64,000 bases of DNA from Siphonodentalium dalli (lineage: Eukaryota > Mollusca > Scaphopoda > Gadilida > Siphonodentaliidae). The notes below the pieces were generated by a model that saw only the letters and a program-made list of their open reading frames with translations, made no database searches and was not told the DNA's origin. The stretch covers positions 1,051,607-1,115,606 of the forward strand of contig CP136068.1 of NCBI GenBank assembly GCA_032622095.1, in the 5' to 3' direction. The position numbers and the translations under genes are program-made. Of this stretch, positions 22,806-32,466 are shown in pieces (position 1 is the stretch's first letter; every line of letters starts with the position of its first letter).

Positions 22806-23295
22806 TGTAGAGTAATCACCCCTACCGCTTCTTATTTAAGTGACGTGATAGTACATACTAAACATCCATCTTACCTATGGGGGAGACAGAATATAATCGA
22901 GCTATAGTGACCCCAACCAAATTGCCAAGGTCATACTCGGAGAGGCCGCGACCTATGAGTTATGCAATACTAGCCACAAAGGAAAGAAGTTCTTATGTAA
23001 TAATTCCCAGTTCACCCATGGGTCAGTACAGACAAAGAGATGCACTAATGACGGCTACCAGTCATTAGCGATATATAAACCAGACATTAATCTACTCTTC
23101 AATTAGTTTCGGCACATCAGACTAATTGGCAGACATCAACATCAGGTCGCTAATTAATAAGCGACGCTTTCGGTCGTTCTATGACATCTATGATTGATTC
23201 ACAATTATGTATCATTTACCATCACAAGCTGTTGACTATACATTGATATTAGATGTGAATAAATGATATACAAGAACTGACTTCATTCTTCCACA
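22806..23295 (+). repeat. 5' LTR
   Basis: Starts TGTAGAGTAATCACC and ends TTCCACA, so it has the standard TG...CA ends. It matches 31972-32461 with four substitutions. It supplies promoter and polyadenylation functions for the element; a GATATATAAACC word (near 23070) is a plausible TATA region. A short in-LTR reading frame seen in both LTRs is not considered a gene. Confidence 0.95.
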
Positions 23296-23304
23296 TAGAT
23301 GAAA

Positions 23305-23317
23305 TGGTACCGTTAAG
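23305..23317 (+). promoter_or_regulatory. Candidate primer-binding site
   Basis: TGGTACCGTTAAG begins nine bases after the 5' LTR. A primer-binding site normally begins TGG, complementary to the CCA end of a tRNA, but usually lies closer to the LTR, and I could not assign the tRNA. Confidence 0.3.
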
Positions 23318-23399
23318 CAGTTCTGCGTCTCACTACGACACAACGAAGTCATAACGATCACAGCCAAACAAAGAAGAGAAGCATGTATAAATTACTACA

Positions 23400-23560
23400 G
23401 AAGATTGCAGCCAAAACAAAGAAATTTTTTATAAACTGCTAAAGAAGATCGCAGCCAAGACAAAGAAAACTTTATAAATTGCTAAAGAAGATCGCAGCCA
23501 AGACAAAGAGAAACTTTATAAATTGCTTATGAAGATCGCAGCCAAAAGAAGATAACATAG
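23400..23560 (+). repeat. Leader tandem repeat, ~44-bp unit
   Basis: GAAGAT(T/C)GCAGCCAA recurs at 23400, 23444, 23487 and 23531 with CTTTATAAATTGCT between copies. It lies in the untranslated leader between the primer-binding region and gag, a part that commonly holds packaging or dimerisation signals; that role is inferred only from position. Confidence 0.8.
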
Positions 23561-23891
23561 ACGAAAAAGAAGAAGAAAAGACGACATAAACATTTCCAGC
23601 ATAATCCAAAGACAAGAACAAAATAGACAATTTGCACTCGACAGTTGTGACAGTCAGTTATTCATTGGATTCGGTGAGTCAAACTTTTTCATTTTTGCCA
23701 GATGTGCGTTTTCACACCTTGTTAGAGGCTTGATTATTAACACCCAATTCCACTCTAAAATTTTCGCGTGGTATGGCCCTTGCCCCCAAACAATTTTCAA
23801 ATCAAACACATTTAATTAACTTTCATGGAACCACCGCCACCCGAATCCGTAGAATATTCTAATCAAGATAGTATTTAATCGAACTTTCAAT

Positions 23892-25028
23892 ATGGAACGA
23901 GAATGCCACCTACACGCGGCCAGTAATTCAAACATGCAAGACAAAAATATACCAAATCCCTCATTTCAAATGCCGAGCGCACAAGACACACAGAATACCC
24001 TCATATCTCAATTAACGCGAGAAATAGGTCAATTTAACATGACAATGCGTGAAACTTCTGCCGCCACCAATTCACAGGCCACAGTATCTGCCATTATAGG
24101 CATGAACGCAATAGTTACATCATTTGATGGCAAACCATCAGAATTTTCAAATTGGATGCACGAAATTGAGAAATATTCCTCGACGCTTGGGGCAGAGGAC
24201 GAAACAATAATTAAAATAGCGGCCCAGACAAGTCGTTCATCTGTTTGCGAATTCGTGCAACGATACATCAATGACAATACGGTTAACGGCACACTAACGG
24301 TCACATGGCCTGACTTGAAAGCGCAGTTGCGATCCCGTTTCAGCGCGATAAGTGACGCACCACAGGCTCTGGCCATGTTGCGAACATTAAAACAAACCCA
24401 CCAGGAAACACTACCTATGTTTGCAGAGAGAATTCGATCACTCGCAAACACTGCCTTTATTAATGAAATAAATACACAGGCGGTACAAACACAATTGGTA
24501 ACATTTTTTGCGGATGGAATACGCGATGACCATATCAAATATACCTTAATTAAAGATGACACAACGTCGCTCGACCGTGCCACAGAGATCGCAATGAAAC
24601 AAATGAACATTAAACAGAGGTTCAAACTTCGCTATGGTGATAGAACATCGAGGTCAAATGAACAACACCAAATACACGACTCCTTCCCACAACCCATGGA
24701 GGTTGACCATTTTAGGCGACGTCCCATACTATGGAGACCGCGCAATAATATATCTAATAGCTATGCAACTAACAAACCAATGCACCGCGCAAATCATCAG
24801 CAAAACCCCCCATTCAGAATGCCATCCTATTTTCAGAATACTAACTTTAATAAACAAAGCAATTACATCCGCCAGGATCGAGTAAACAATATAGACTACA
24901 ACTCAAACCGGCCAAACTTCTCAAATAAAATGAAACGCCAGTTTTGCACACTATGTAGGATGAACAACCACGATATACGAAATTGCCGAAGACGCATAGC
25001 CAATAACAAACATTATTTAAACATGTAA
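23892..25028 (+). CDS. gag: Gag polyprotein of the Ty3/gypsy element
   Basis: A 378-residue intact frame. Residues ~60-260 have the helical retrotransposon-gag capsid layout (FDGKPSEFSNWMHEIE, then a stretch ending AERIRSLANTAF). This is followed by a basic, Asn/Arg-rich region and a CCHC zinc knuckle, C-x2-C-x4-H-x4-C at residues 351-364, for RNA binding. It would form the virus-like particle and package the element RNA. The stop (25026-25028) lies four bases past a T TTA AAC slippery heptamer, so part of the product should be extended into pol. The first methionine is taken as the start; nothing upstream in frame argues for an earlier one. Confidence 0.9.
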   Translation: MERECHLHAASNSNMQDKNIPNPSFQMPSAQDTQNTLISQLTREIGQFNMTMRETSAATNSQATVSAIIGMNAIVTSFDGKPSEFSNWMHEIEKYSSTLGAEDETIIKIAAQTSRSSVCEFVQRYINDNTVNGTLTVTWPDLKAQLRSRFSAISDAPQALAMLRTLKQTHQETLPMFAERIRSLANTAFINEINTQAVQTQLVTFFADGIRDDHIKYTLIKDDTTSLDRATEIAMKQMNIKQRFKLRYGDRTSRSNEQHQIHDSFPQPMEVDHFRRRPILWRPRNNISNSYATNKPMHRANHQQNPPFRMPSYFQNTNFNKQSNYIRQDRVNNIDYNSNRPNFSNKMKRQFCTLCRMNNHDIRNCRRRIANNKHYLNM

Positions 25029-25060
25029 GAATGTCTTTGAAGAAGCCGCAAGGACATTCT
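25016..25060 (+). promoter_or_regulatory. -1 ribosomal frameshift signal between gag and pol
   Basis: The heptamer TTTAAAC (25016-25022) sits in gag frame as T TTA AAC, the most efficient class of eukaryotic -1 slippery site. A 5-nt spacer (25023-25027) leads to an 8-bp perfect stem, AGAATGTC at 25028-25035 pairing with GACATTCT at 25053-25060 around a 17-nt loop. After a one-base backward slip, decoding continues CAT GTA AGA ATG and is open for 195 codons into the pol frame. Heptamer frame, spacer length, stem and destination frame all agree. Confidence 0.85.
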
Positions 25061-25609
25061 AAAAATCATAATCATCATCATCATAATACATCACATCAGA
25101 GCGCGAGATATCAAACTAAAACCGTATTCAAAACACCGTCAAAACATATGACCATAAATAAATGTCCACCTAATTACCAGAAGCTAAGTAGTTATGCAAC
25201 TAAACCAGCGACTGGTACCCTAAACACCAGAGCAGCACATGTTACTATAAAAGAACAGAGACATCGTTCAGACCAGGCCAAGAAAGTGAAACCTAATACA
25301 TCTTATCATGCTGATAAAAGCACGAACAAACACGTGCATTCCCCAATTATAAATAGAAATTCCGCTGGTCACGTTAGAACAGATATGAATAAACGATTAC
25401 ATAAGATCGTTCCCAAACAAAAGGACATTAATAGTGAAGTAAACACTAAAACTCGAAACCAACGACAAGCTAATCGAATTGCAACGGTTTACCAAACTAA
25501 TAATAATAATGAGCCGAGTAAAAACTGTCAAAGTATAAATAACCAGTCGGAACAGATGCAATTGCATACATTACCTAAACTCAAATACCATGCAGAGATT
25601 GCACAATGA
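25022..25609 (+). CDS. pol: Pol N-terminal basic linker (frameshift product)
   Basis: Entered by the -1 frameshift, this segment is rich in His, Asn, Lys, Gln and Thr and has no recognised domain. It has a methionine at 25031 that could also allow separate initiation. It ends in an in-frame TGA at 25607-25609 (context CAA TGA CTG); the protease follows immediately in the same frame. The TGA is either a CGA-to-TGA type mutation or a leaky stop (TGA C is a weak terminator), so it should not be assumed to be a true end. Confidence 0.7.
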   Translation, partial: HVRMSLKKPQGHSKNHNHHHHNTSHQSARYQTKTVFKTPSKHMTINKCPPNYQKLSSYATKPATGTLNTRAAHVTIKEQRHRSDQAKKVKPNTSYHADKSTNKHVHSPIINRNSAGHVRTDMNKRLHKIVPKQKDINSEVNTKTRNQRQANRIATVYQTNNNNEPSKNCQSINNQSEQMQLHTLPKLKYHAEIAQ

Positions 25610-28381
25610 CTGCAACAGCAAACGCCTTGTTCAACAATTATTAAAATTGGTAACCAACGCATTAGGGCATTACTTGACTCTGGGGCAAGTACAAGTTGCT
25701 TAAAATATGACGTATATCGCTCCCTTCCAAATAAGCCCCCGTTAATAAAAGAAAAAATAATTCTGACCTCAGCAACAGGCCAAAATATGCAAGTATACGG
25801 CAGTATACATTTGCCCTTCAAAATTGGATCAATGTCATTAGTACATAAATTCTTTATATTACCCAACCTAGCAAGATCAGCGATTTTTGGTCGCGATATT
25901 TTAACAGACAAACATGTAAGACTCTATTTCGATTTGAATGCATTTAGAGTAGGCAACAAAACATTTCCCATGTTACAGGATTTACATATAGCATCATTGC
26001 TACGTTCGCGGCAAGATATCAAATTACCACCCCATTCATGTGCATTGGTGAACACACAAATAATTGGTACACCAGACATGTATGAGACACCATATCTTGG
26101 AGTAAGTCACGCCGATATCGGCATATTTAAGGATGAACCTAATGTGTCCATTATGGACGGGATAGTTTCTGCATCAAAACGAGATATACCGGTCATGATC
26201 ATGAATAATTCAGACTCGTATATGTCTATATTTAAAGGTAATATAGTTGCGAAAACACATGGCCTAAGTTCAGACCAGATCTGTCAAACAAAGGCTAAGG
26301 TACCCACCACAAATAAAATGAATGATTCTCAAGAAGTATTTAGTATAGAAAATCAAACAAAAATATCTAAGGCTGGCCAGAAACCATTCAAATTGGACGA
26401 TATATGTGCCCCCGACCACCACAAAATTGAACTACTTGAACTGGTCTCCCAATATCAAGATGTGTTTACAAACGATCCAAATAAGGTAGGATTTTGCGAT
26501 AAAATAGTCATGCGTGTGGATACCAAACCAGATGCAGAACCTATCTTTTGTCGTGCGTATCCTACTCCATTACATAGACGCGAACACATGGAAAAAGCAC
26601 TTCAAAAATTATTAGATGCTGGTATTATAAAGAAAACTACAAACGCGAGTTGGTCATTCCCTGCCTTATTGATCCGTAAGGGAATCGTAGATCCTAATGG
26701 AAATCAAAATTATAGACTATGTATAGACCTGAGAAAGATAAATAAAATCACCGTCCCATTACGATGGTACCTCCCCTCTTTTACCGAAGTTTCCAGCCGC
26801 CTCCAAAAATCCAAAGTTTTTTCCACAATCGACATTAGCCAAGCTTATCATGTTATCGGTGTTCTCAAAGAACATCAAGAAAAGTTAACTATGAACACAG
26901 ATTTCGGATTGTTTTCTTTTACAAGGGCCCCATTTGGCTATTGCAACTCGAGTGCGACGTTTTTGACATTAATCCATAAAGCATTGGAAGGGTTAAGTTT
27001 TGTTGACAGCTTCGTCGACGATTTACTTTGTCACAGCGAAACGGAGGCCCTCCATAAACAGCACCTCAAAATAGTATTCGAACGACTCAGAGAGTGTGGA
27101 TTAGTAGCACGATTAACAAAGTCCCAATTTTATATGAAAGAAGTAAAATTTTTAGGGCATATCGTATCACAAAATGGAACCCGCCCAGATCCCGCCAAAG
27201 TTAAAGCCATACAAGATGTGCCAGCCCCAACATCAGTGAAAGAAGTCCGTAGAGTATTAGGGATTTTTAATTTTTATCGGAACTATTGTAAAGATTTCTC
27301 CGACACTGCTGCATCATTAATTAAATTAACTGCTCGTTACGCAAAATTTGCATGGTCCGAAGAATGTCAAAATGCTTTTGATACACTAAAACAAAATTTG
27401 CTTAAAGTACCTACTCTGGCCTACCCTGATAGGAACAGGAAAATGATCTTATATTGCGATGCATCAATGCATTCAGTGGGGGGATCATTAGTCCAGCCAT
27501 ACCCAGAAAACAAATTAGAAACTGATATCAAAACCCCGGAATTTCCAATTTGCTTTGTTAGCAAAAAGTTGAATCACTCTCAACGAAATTACAGTACTAC
27601 AGAGCGCGAAGCACTCGCCATATATGTATGTCTAAAGAAACTCAATTTCTATCTAGAAGGATCGGACGTAGAAATACGAACAGATCATTTACCCCTAGTT
27701 TCTATGTTTCAAAATACTCAGATGGCTAATAAACGTATTCAAAAATGGTTTATTGAAATTTCTGCATACAATCCAAAACTTACTTATATACAAGGGTCTG
27801 AAAATATCGCCGCGGACTTTTGTTCTCGGGTGGACCCGACAAACCAACAGAGTATGTCAGAGTGTTCAGTGGAGAGCGAAGAGAAAACGCCATACGACAT
27901 AGCGATCAATGACGGATCACTAAACATATTAGATTCACAGAAAATAAAAAATTACGTCAAGACAATAGGTAAACAAAAAGTGCATACGTTGCCCGACACT
28001 ATATTAATTTCCGAAAATGAACAACTAAATGTACCTACCAATATCGAAGAAATGCAAAAAGAGGACCATATTATATCAGACATAATTCGCAAATTAAAAT
28101 CCGATAAACCACCCGAAAAGATAACAAAGCAATATATATTGAAAGACGGAATTCTATACTATATGTCTGTATTTAATGAGCAAGCATCGGAACGCATTTA
28201 TGTCCCGGAAAAGCTGACTAAGCAGATAATTTCTGAATATCATATTGTCGGTCATTATGGATCCCAACGAATGTACCATACCATACGTTTGCGATATTAT
28301 TGGCCACGAATGTTCCCAATGATAGTCAGTTTCGCCAACAATTGCCACATTTGTAAACTGCCCGTATTCCAAATCAAATGA
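25610..28381 (+). CDS. pol: Pol: protease, reverse transcriptase, RNase H, integrase zinc domain
   Basis: Open in the same frame as the segment before the TGA. Counting from 25610: aspartic protease with LLDSGAS (catalytic Asp at residue 23, nt 25676) and the late IFGRDIL strand; reverse transcriptase from about residue 314 with SFVDDLL catalytic aspartates at nt 27011-27022 (around residue 470); RNase H with YCDAS (Asp at nt 27458), TTEREALA and RTDHLPL; then the integrase HHCC zinc domain with VGHYGSQRMYHT and CHIC (first Cys near residue 912). The frame stops at TGA 28379-28381, and the integrase core continues in another frame, so one base is missing relative to a working element. Confidence 0.9.
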   Translation: MQQQTPCSTIIKIGNQRIRALLDSGASTSCLKYDVYRSLPNKPPLIKEKIILTSATGQNMQVYGSIHLPFKIGSMSLVHKFFILPNLARSAIFGRDILTDKHVRLYFDLNAFRVGNKTFPMLQDLHIASLLRSRQDIKLPPHSCALVNTQIIGTPDMYETPYLGVSHADIGIFKDEPNVSIMDGIVSASKRDIPVMIMNNSDSYMSIFKGNIVAKTHGLSSDQICQTKAKVPTTNKMNDSQEVFSIENQTKISKAGQKPFKLDDICAPDHHKIELLELVSQYQDVFTNDPNKVGFCDKIVMRVDTKPDAEPIFCRAYPTPLHRREHMEKALQKLLDAGIIKKTTNASWSFPALLIRKGIVDPNGNQNYRLCIDLRKINKITVPLRWYLPSFTEVSSRLQKSKVFSTIDISQAYHVIGVLKEHQEKLTMNTDFGLFSFTRAPFGYCNSSATFLTLIHKALEGLSFVDSFVDDLLCHSETEALHKQHLKIVFERLRECGLVARLTKSQFYMKEVKFLGHIVSQNGTRPDPAKVKAIQDVPAPTSVKEVRRVLGIFNFYRNYCKDFSDTAASLIKLTARYAKFAWSEECQNAFDTLKQNLLKVPTLAYPDRNRKMILYCDASMHSVGGSLVQPYPENKLETDIKTPEFPICFVSKKLNHSQRNYSTTEREALAIYVCLKKLNFYLEGSDVEIRTDHLPLVSMFQNTQMANKRIQKWFIEISAYNPKLTYIQGSENIAADFCSRVDPTNQQSMSECSVESEEKTPYDIAINDGSLNILDSQKIKNYVKTIGKQKVHTLPDTILISENEQLNVPTNIEEMQKEDHIISDIIRKLKSDKPPEKITKQYILKDGILYYMSVFNEQASERIYVPEKLTKQIISEYHIVGHYGSQRMYHTIRLRYYWPRMFPMIVSFANNCHICKLPVFQIK

Positions 28382-28650
28382 CGGATATACCGAGCCGACC
28401 AGGGGAAATGATCGCGATAGATTTAATGGGAAAATTTAACCCACCCACAGCCAGCGGCAATTCCTACATTCTAACGGTCATAGATTTATTCAGTTTACAC
28501 AAAATGGCATATGCGCTTCCCACAAAACATGCCGAAGTGGTCGCTGAAAGACTTATGACTCAGTATTTCACCATATTTGGTTATCCCACTTGTCTGGTCT
28601 CAGATAATGGCAGTGACGTATGCAGTGAGGTCTTCAAAAATAATATCTAA
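28378..28650 (+). CDS. pol: Integrase catalytic core, part 1 (shifted frame)
   Basis: In the -1 frame relative to upstream pol. It contains IAIDLMGKF with the first catalytic aspartate, TVIDLFS, and VSDNGSDV with the second aspartate of the D,D-35-E triad. It follows the zinc domain at the expected distance, so the shift is a small deletion rather than a new gene. The frame closes at 28648-28650; the core continues in the frame beginning near 28645. Confidence 0.85.
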   Translation: MTDIPSRPGEMIAIDLMGKFNPPTASGNSYILTVIDLFSLHKMAYALPTKHAEVVAERLMTQYFTIFGYPTCLVSDNGSDVCSEVFKNNI

Positions 28651-29017
28651 CTACTATGTTATTCAGCATCGCAAGACCTCGTTCTATGCGCCTTTCAGCA
28701 ACGGATCAAGCGAACGATCTCATCGCGACTACAATGGAATATTAGCCAAATTAACTGAAGGAAATCCAACATCATGGGACCTATTTCTCAATTTCGCATC
28801 AGAAGCCATGAATTTTCATGTCTCAGCAACGACTCAATTTTCTCCATATTTTTTAACTTTCTGCAGACACCCCCAAATAAATATTGACAAGATACTGACA
28901 CCGCGACAGAAATACACGGGTGAATGCCTCATCCAACAGTTACTAGAGAAGCAGCACTTCGCATTTCAATTAGTTAAACAAAATATGAAACAAGTCAAGA
29001 CGAAACGAAAACAGTAA
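28640..29017 (+). CDS. pol: Integrase catalytic core, part 2 (shifted frame)
   Basis: Resumes in the frame used by upstream pol. It has APFSNGSSERSHRDYNGIL, where the glutamate of SERSHR is the third catalytic residue, followed by a helical segment up to FLTFCRHP. A change of frame by one base near 28645 (insertion in the A-rich TCAAAAATAATA context) separates it from part 1, and another near 28990-29000 separates it from the C-terminal domain. Confidence 0.8.
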   Translation: MISNYYVIQHRKTSFYAPFSNGSSERSHRDYNGILAKLTEGNPTSWDLFLNFASEAMNFHVSATTQFSPYFLTFCRHPQINIDKILTPRQKYTGECLIQQLLEKQHFAFQLVKQNMKQVKTKRKQ

Positions 29018-29744
29018 AGGTAAAATACCGGAATTTCCCATAGGTTCCCAGGTCTATGTTAAGAATCACAGACAAACCCATAAACTAGATATGAAATATG
29101 ATCCATTTTGGGTGATACTTAAACAAACAGGACCAGTTTCGTATGTAATTCGTAATCAAATTACAGGCAGTTTATCTAAAAGTCATGCCAAACATTTAAA
29201 ATTAGCGACGACTAAATGGCATACACCACAATTACAGGAGAACCAGAAAGTTCGGAAAAGCAGATTTGTATTCCCACATAAGTCATCAACACAAAGCTCC
29301 GATGCTGACATATCGAGTAATAGCAACAATTCGGACACCGAAAATGAGAACCACGATACAGCCCCTTTAACACAGTTAATACGACAAAACCGCGTCATCC
29401 GGGACAGATCGGATTCAAATGAACCAGTGCCCCTACCAGAGATGGCACATAAGTTGATAGCATCAAAGCGCGAACATGAAAAACAATCATTTTCATCAAC
29501 CGAACCATATAACCCTTATGATATGCTAACGCAAAACGATGAAGCAAAAATGTACAATGCAAGTTCATCAACCGAGCCATACAATCCGTATGACATGTCA
29601 ACCCAACAATTAGTACAACAAAACAAGCGTAAAAGCAAGTCCAGTTGCGATACATATAACATGTCAACCGAAAATTATGATCCTTTCGATATAACCACTC
29701 AAACCGACAAAAATAGCACAGACGAACAGAGCATGTCGATATAG
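28986..29744 (+). CDS. pol: Integrase C-terminal (GPY/F-like) domain and tail
   Basis: In a third frame: FPIGSQVYVKN, a strand-rich stretch with FWVILKQTGPVSYVI matching the GPY/F module of Ty3/gypsy integrases, and SKSHAKHLK. A Ser/Asn/Thr-rich tail follows with two copies of the word SSTEPYNPYDM (a third, looser one ends NYDPFDI). The internal tail repeats are unusual for an integrase. The stop at 29742-29744 ends the coding part. Confidence 0.75.
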
Positions 29745-31952
29745 GAAAATAAAATATGTAAACAACTACCATAATTAGATAACATACATAATCATAAAAG
29801 CAACTAACCTCATACACTCAACTCTATATCCAAAAGCACGAAACGAAAACAGCTCACACATGTATAAACTTTAACTGAATAAAACTCAACAACTTAACTC
29901 CAGGAAACAAACTGACAAAGTAAAAATTACCAATTTCTAACAAAGACGACCAGATCTATACCGCGCGAAATGCAACGAATATTATTGGACAATCTCCACC
30001 TATCATAAATAAATAGCACCCTGTCGTAAAAAGACACAATACAAAGAGAGAATTGTCATCGCGCAAAACCAGGACTGCCAGACCATGTGCAGTGCATGTA
30101 ACACGATATGGCAATCACACACGCACCAAGTGGGTGACATATTTCTTTTCACCAACCCGCCCAGATGCACAAAATCGAGGCTTAATTAATCAAAGAAACC
30201 GATCTGAACTATACAAAGTGGGTTGGCCAATAATACAGAAATTTAACGCCATGTACCCGTATATATCACGCACATGGCCCCCTCACAGCAAGGCAATATT
30301 TCATCTCCAGCAAGTTATCACCTGGCGGCCAACACGCTTTATTATCGCATCAATCAACAATTCGGGAGACGCGAATAACTTCGACCTCTTCAAATTTCAG
30401 GCGAATCGCATGCATTAATTTAAATGCTAAATCAAGCAAGAAACATGAAGCATTTCCACTCATACAAGTTTAGATGCCAAGTTAATAATTTGTCAGACAG
30501 TTTTGCCTCATTAGCACTCAGATAATAGCATGTGTCACGGCGGACACAGAGACTAATTAAATTATTCACGCCCCATCTTCGGAATAATTATCACAGACAC
30601 CGAATAAGCAATTACGTCATAATGAATCGTGTTAATCACCCCAACGGTAAACCCATAATTTGATATCATACACTTAATCACGCGTAGTTACCACCCTGTG
30701 TTCAATCCAATGCAATAGCGACGATTCATGCGCAAAATCATCGCTAATCTGGCCGGGTAAAAAGTGGATCATTAAATGGATCCCGTACAGAAGTGCAGTC
30801 AAAGTCTGATCAACTTTGATTCCACATAGATCAAATGAACAAGTATAGAGGCCAAGAAACGCATCTCAACACATACGCGTAACTACTCTTCATATAAACA
30901 TATCATGATTCATTATACTCCCAAAGATAGCTTTACCGGTTCAAGTTATCCAAATAATCACAATTATATACCGCTTGTAAAATATCTTAATCTCAAGTGT
31001 CAAAATCGCCCCACGCTACATCGACAAATACAATTGTCACATGGCGGGGTATGACAATAACATAGGCTGAAATGATGGCCTACATTAAGGGACAAGCGCA
31101 TATATCTCAGAATATAACTTTAATTGTGATGTAGCAATGCCAAGCATCAATGATGACCGAATCAATCGATATTTTAACCGTACGCGCGCGATGTAAAACT
31201 TCAAACCCAAGTACCCAGTTGATATCGTACTCCAGTATAAATCATACGACATTATGTGAAAACAGATTTATTTCTATCTCAACCACAAATAAATATCACA
31301 TGAATGCAAATGGCAGCCCATGTTTGAAGCAATCGCACAAATCCCAATATTTTTATACACAAAGCACGACTACCAACAGAGCCTACACCCCTCCCTCAAT
31401 TTTTAAACCAAATGAGTCCCACCCGAATCATTTCAATGATGTAACAGTTCTCCCGATTTTTTTTATTATCATGATAATTTTAATCATTATTATCCAACCC
31501 CATTTCCAAGTCATTACAACCGAATGCCTCCAAAAATACAAGCTTTGCAAACGCACATCTTATCGCAATAATGAAACAGTTTGTCCACAAGCCAGGAGCC
31601 GGAAGTGGACATTAGTGCTCGCCAATCGAGCACATCCATGAACTCTTGAACGAAGTATCGTTCACCCACTGATTGTTCAACATAATTATTATTGCATTAC
31701 ATGTATTCTAATGTCATTTATATTGATACCCTTTATATTATCACACTTATGTTACCTCATCATGCCAACCCTCTTCATAATGCATATGGCTTCAACATGT
31801 ACATAGATATATATATTCAATTTATACAATATTTTTATGACGACAACACGCCGTAACTTATATGCACAGGCAACCCTTGAATCAACTCTACTCATTGTAC
31901 AAGCATACCGAAGTACCAAACCCCTAGATGTTAACACTAGTAGTCAAAATCT
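29745..31952 (+). other. 2.2-kb region between pol and the 3' LTR
   Basis: Inside the retrotransposon but without gag/pol homology. It holds two modest plus-strand frames (30053-30418, 121 residues, basic, no domain seen; and 31150-31641). Such a third region is where envelope-like genes sit in some Ty3/gypsy lineages; here it could also be untranslated. Confidence 0.6.
31150..31641 (+). CDS. Possible envelope-like third frame with one membrane segment
   Basis: A 163-residue frame with a strong hydrophobic segment near residues 98-117 (LPIFFIIMIILIIIIQP), N-glycosylation-type sites on both sides (NES, NET) and several cysteines after it. Position between pol and the 3' LTR fits an envelope-like product, but there is no recognisable furin site, fusion peptide or signal peptide, and the AT-rich hydrophobic run could be chance. 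I do not assign a function. Confidence 0.3.
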   Translation: MMTESIDILTVRARCKTSNPSTQLISYSSINHTTLCENRFISISTTNKYHMNANGSPCLKQSHKSQYFYTQSTTTNRAYTPPSIFKPNESHPNHFNDVTVLPIFFIIMIILIIIIQPHFQVITTECLQKYKLCKRTSYRNNETVCPQARSRKWTLVLANRAHP

Positions 31953-31966
31953 GAAAATAAGGGGGA
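31953..31966 (+). promoter_or_regulatory. Polypurine tract
   Basis: GAAAATAAGGGGGA lies five bases before the 3' LTR. Such tracts prime plus-strand DNA synthesis in LTR retrotransposons. Only one T interrupts an otherwise all-purine run. Confidence 0.75.
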
Positions 31967-31971
31967 CCCTA

Positions 31972-32461
31972 TGTAGAGTAATCACCCCTACCGCTTCTTA
32001 TTCAAGTGATGTGATAGTACATACTAAACATCCATCTTACCTATGGGGGAGACAGAATATAATCGAACTATAGTGACCCCAACCAAATTGCCAAGGTCAT
32101 ACTCGGAGAGGCCGCGACCTATGAGTTATGCAATACTAGCCACAAAGGAAAGAAGTTCTTATGTAATAATTCCCAGTTCACCCATGGGTCAGTACAGACA
32201 AAGAGATGCACTAATGACGGCTACCAGTCATTAGCGATATATAAACCAGACATTAATCTACTCTTCAATTAGTTTCGGCACATCAGACTAATTGGCAGGC
32301 ATCAACATCAGGTCGCTAATTAATAAGCGACGCTTTCGGTCGTTCTATGACATCTATGATTGATTCACAATTATGTATCATTTACCATCACAAGCTGTTG
32401 ACTATACATTGATATTAGATGTGAATAAATGATATACAAGAACTGACTTCATTCTTCCACA
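31972..32461 (+). repeat. 3' LTR
   Basis: Same length as the 5' LTR (490 bp), with differences at four positions: TTT/TTC and GAC/GAT near the start, GAG/GAA in ATCGA(G/A)CTAT, and AGA/AGG in GGCA(A/G)GCATC-type context. About 99.2% identical by eye, marking a young insertion. Confidence 0.95.
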
Positions 32462-32466
32462 GATTC

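Larger units (their letters stand above)
22801..32466 (+). mobile_element. Complete Ty3/gypsy LTR retrotransposon
   Basis: A 9.66-kb element bounded by two 490-bp direct LTRs. The order gag, protease, reverse transcriptase, RNase H, integrase identifies Ty3/gypsy (Metaviridae-type). The flanks show a short target duplication: AGATT before the 5' LTR (22801-22805) and AGATT across the 3' boundary (32461-32465), or GATT if the LTR is taken to end in CA. The LTRs differ at only four positions, so insertion is recent, yet pol is broken four times. Expression design: gag, a -1 frameshift signal, then pol. A 2.2-kb region of unknown role lies between pol and the 3' LTR. Confidence 0.95.

Noticed and set aside
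22877-23068. 63-codon frame present in both LTRs
   Set aside because: Identical because the LTRs are identical; no domain, and LTRs of this type do not normally encode proteins.
24029-24625. 198-codon minus-strand frame opposite gag
   Set aside because: Antisense shadow of gag; the plus strand has capsid and zinc-knuckle features.
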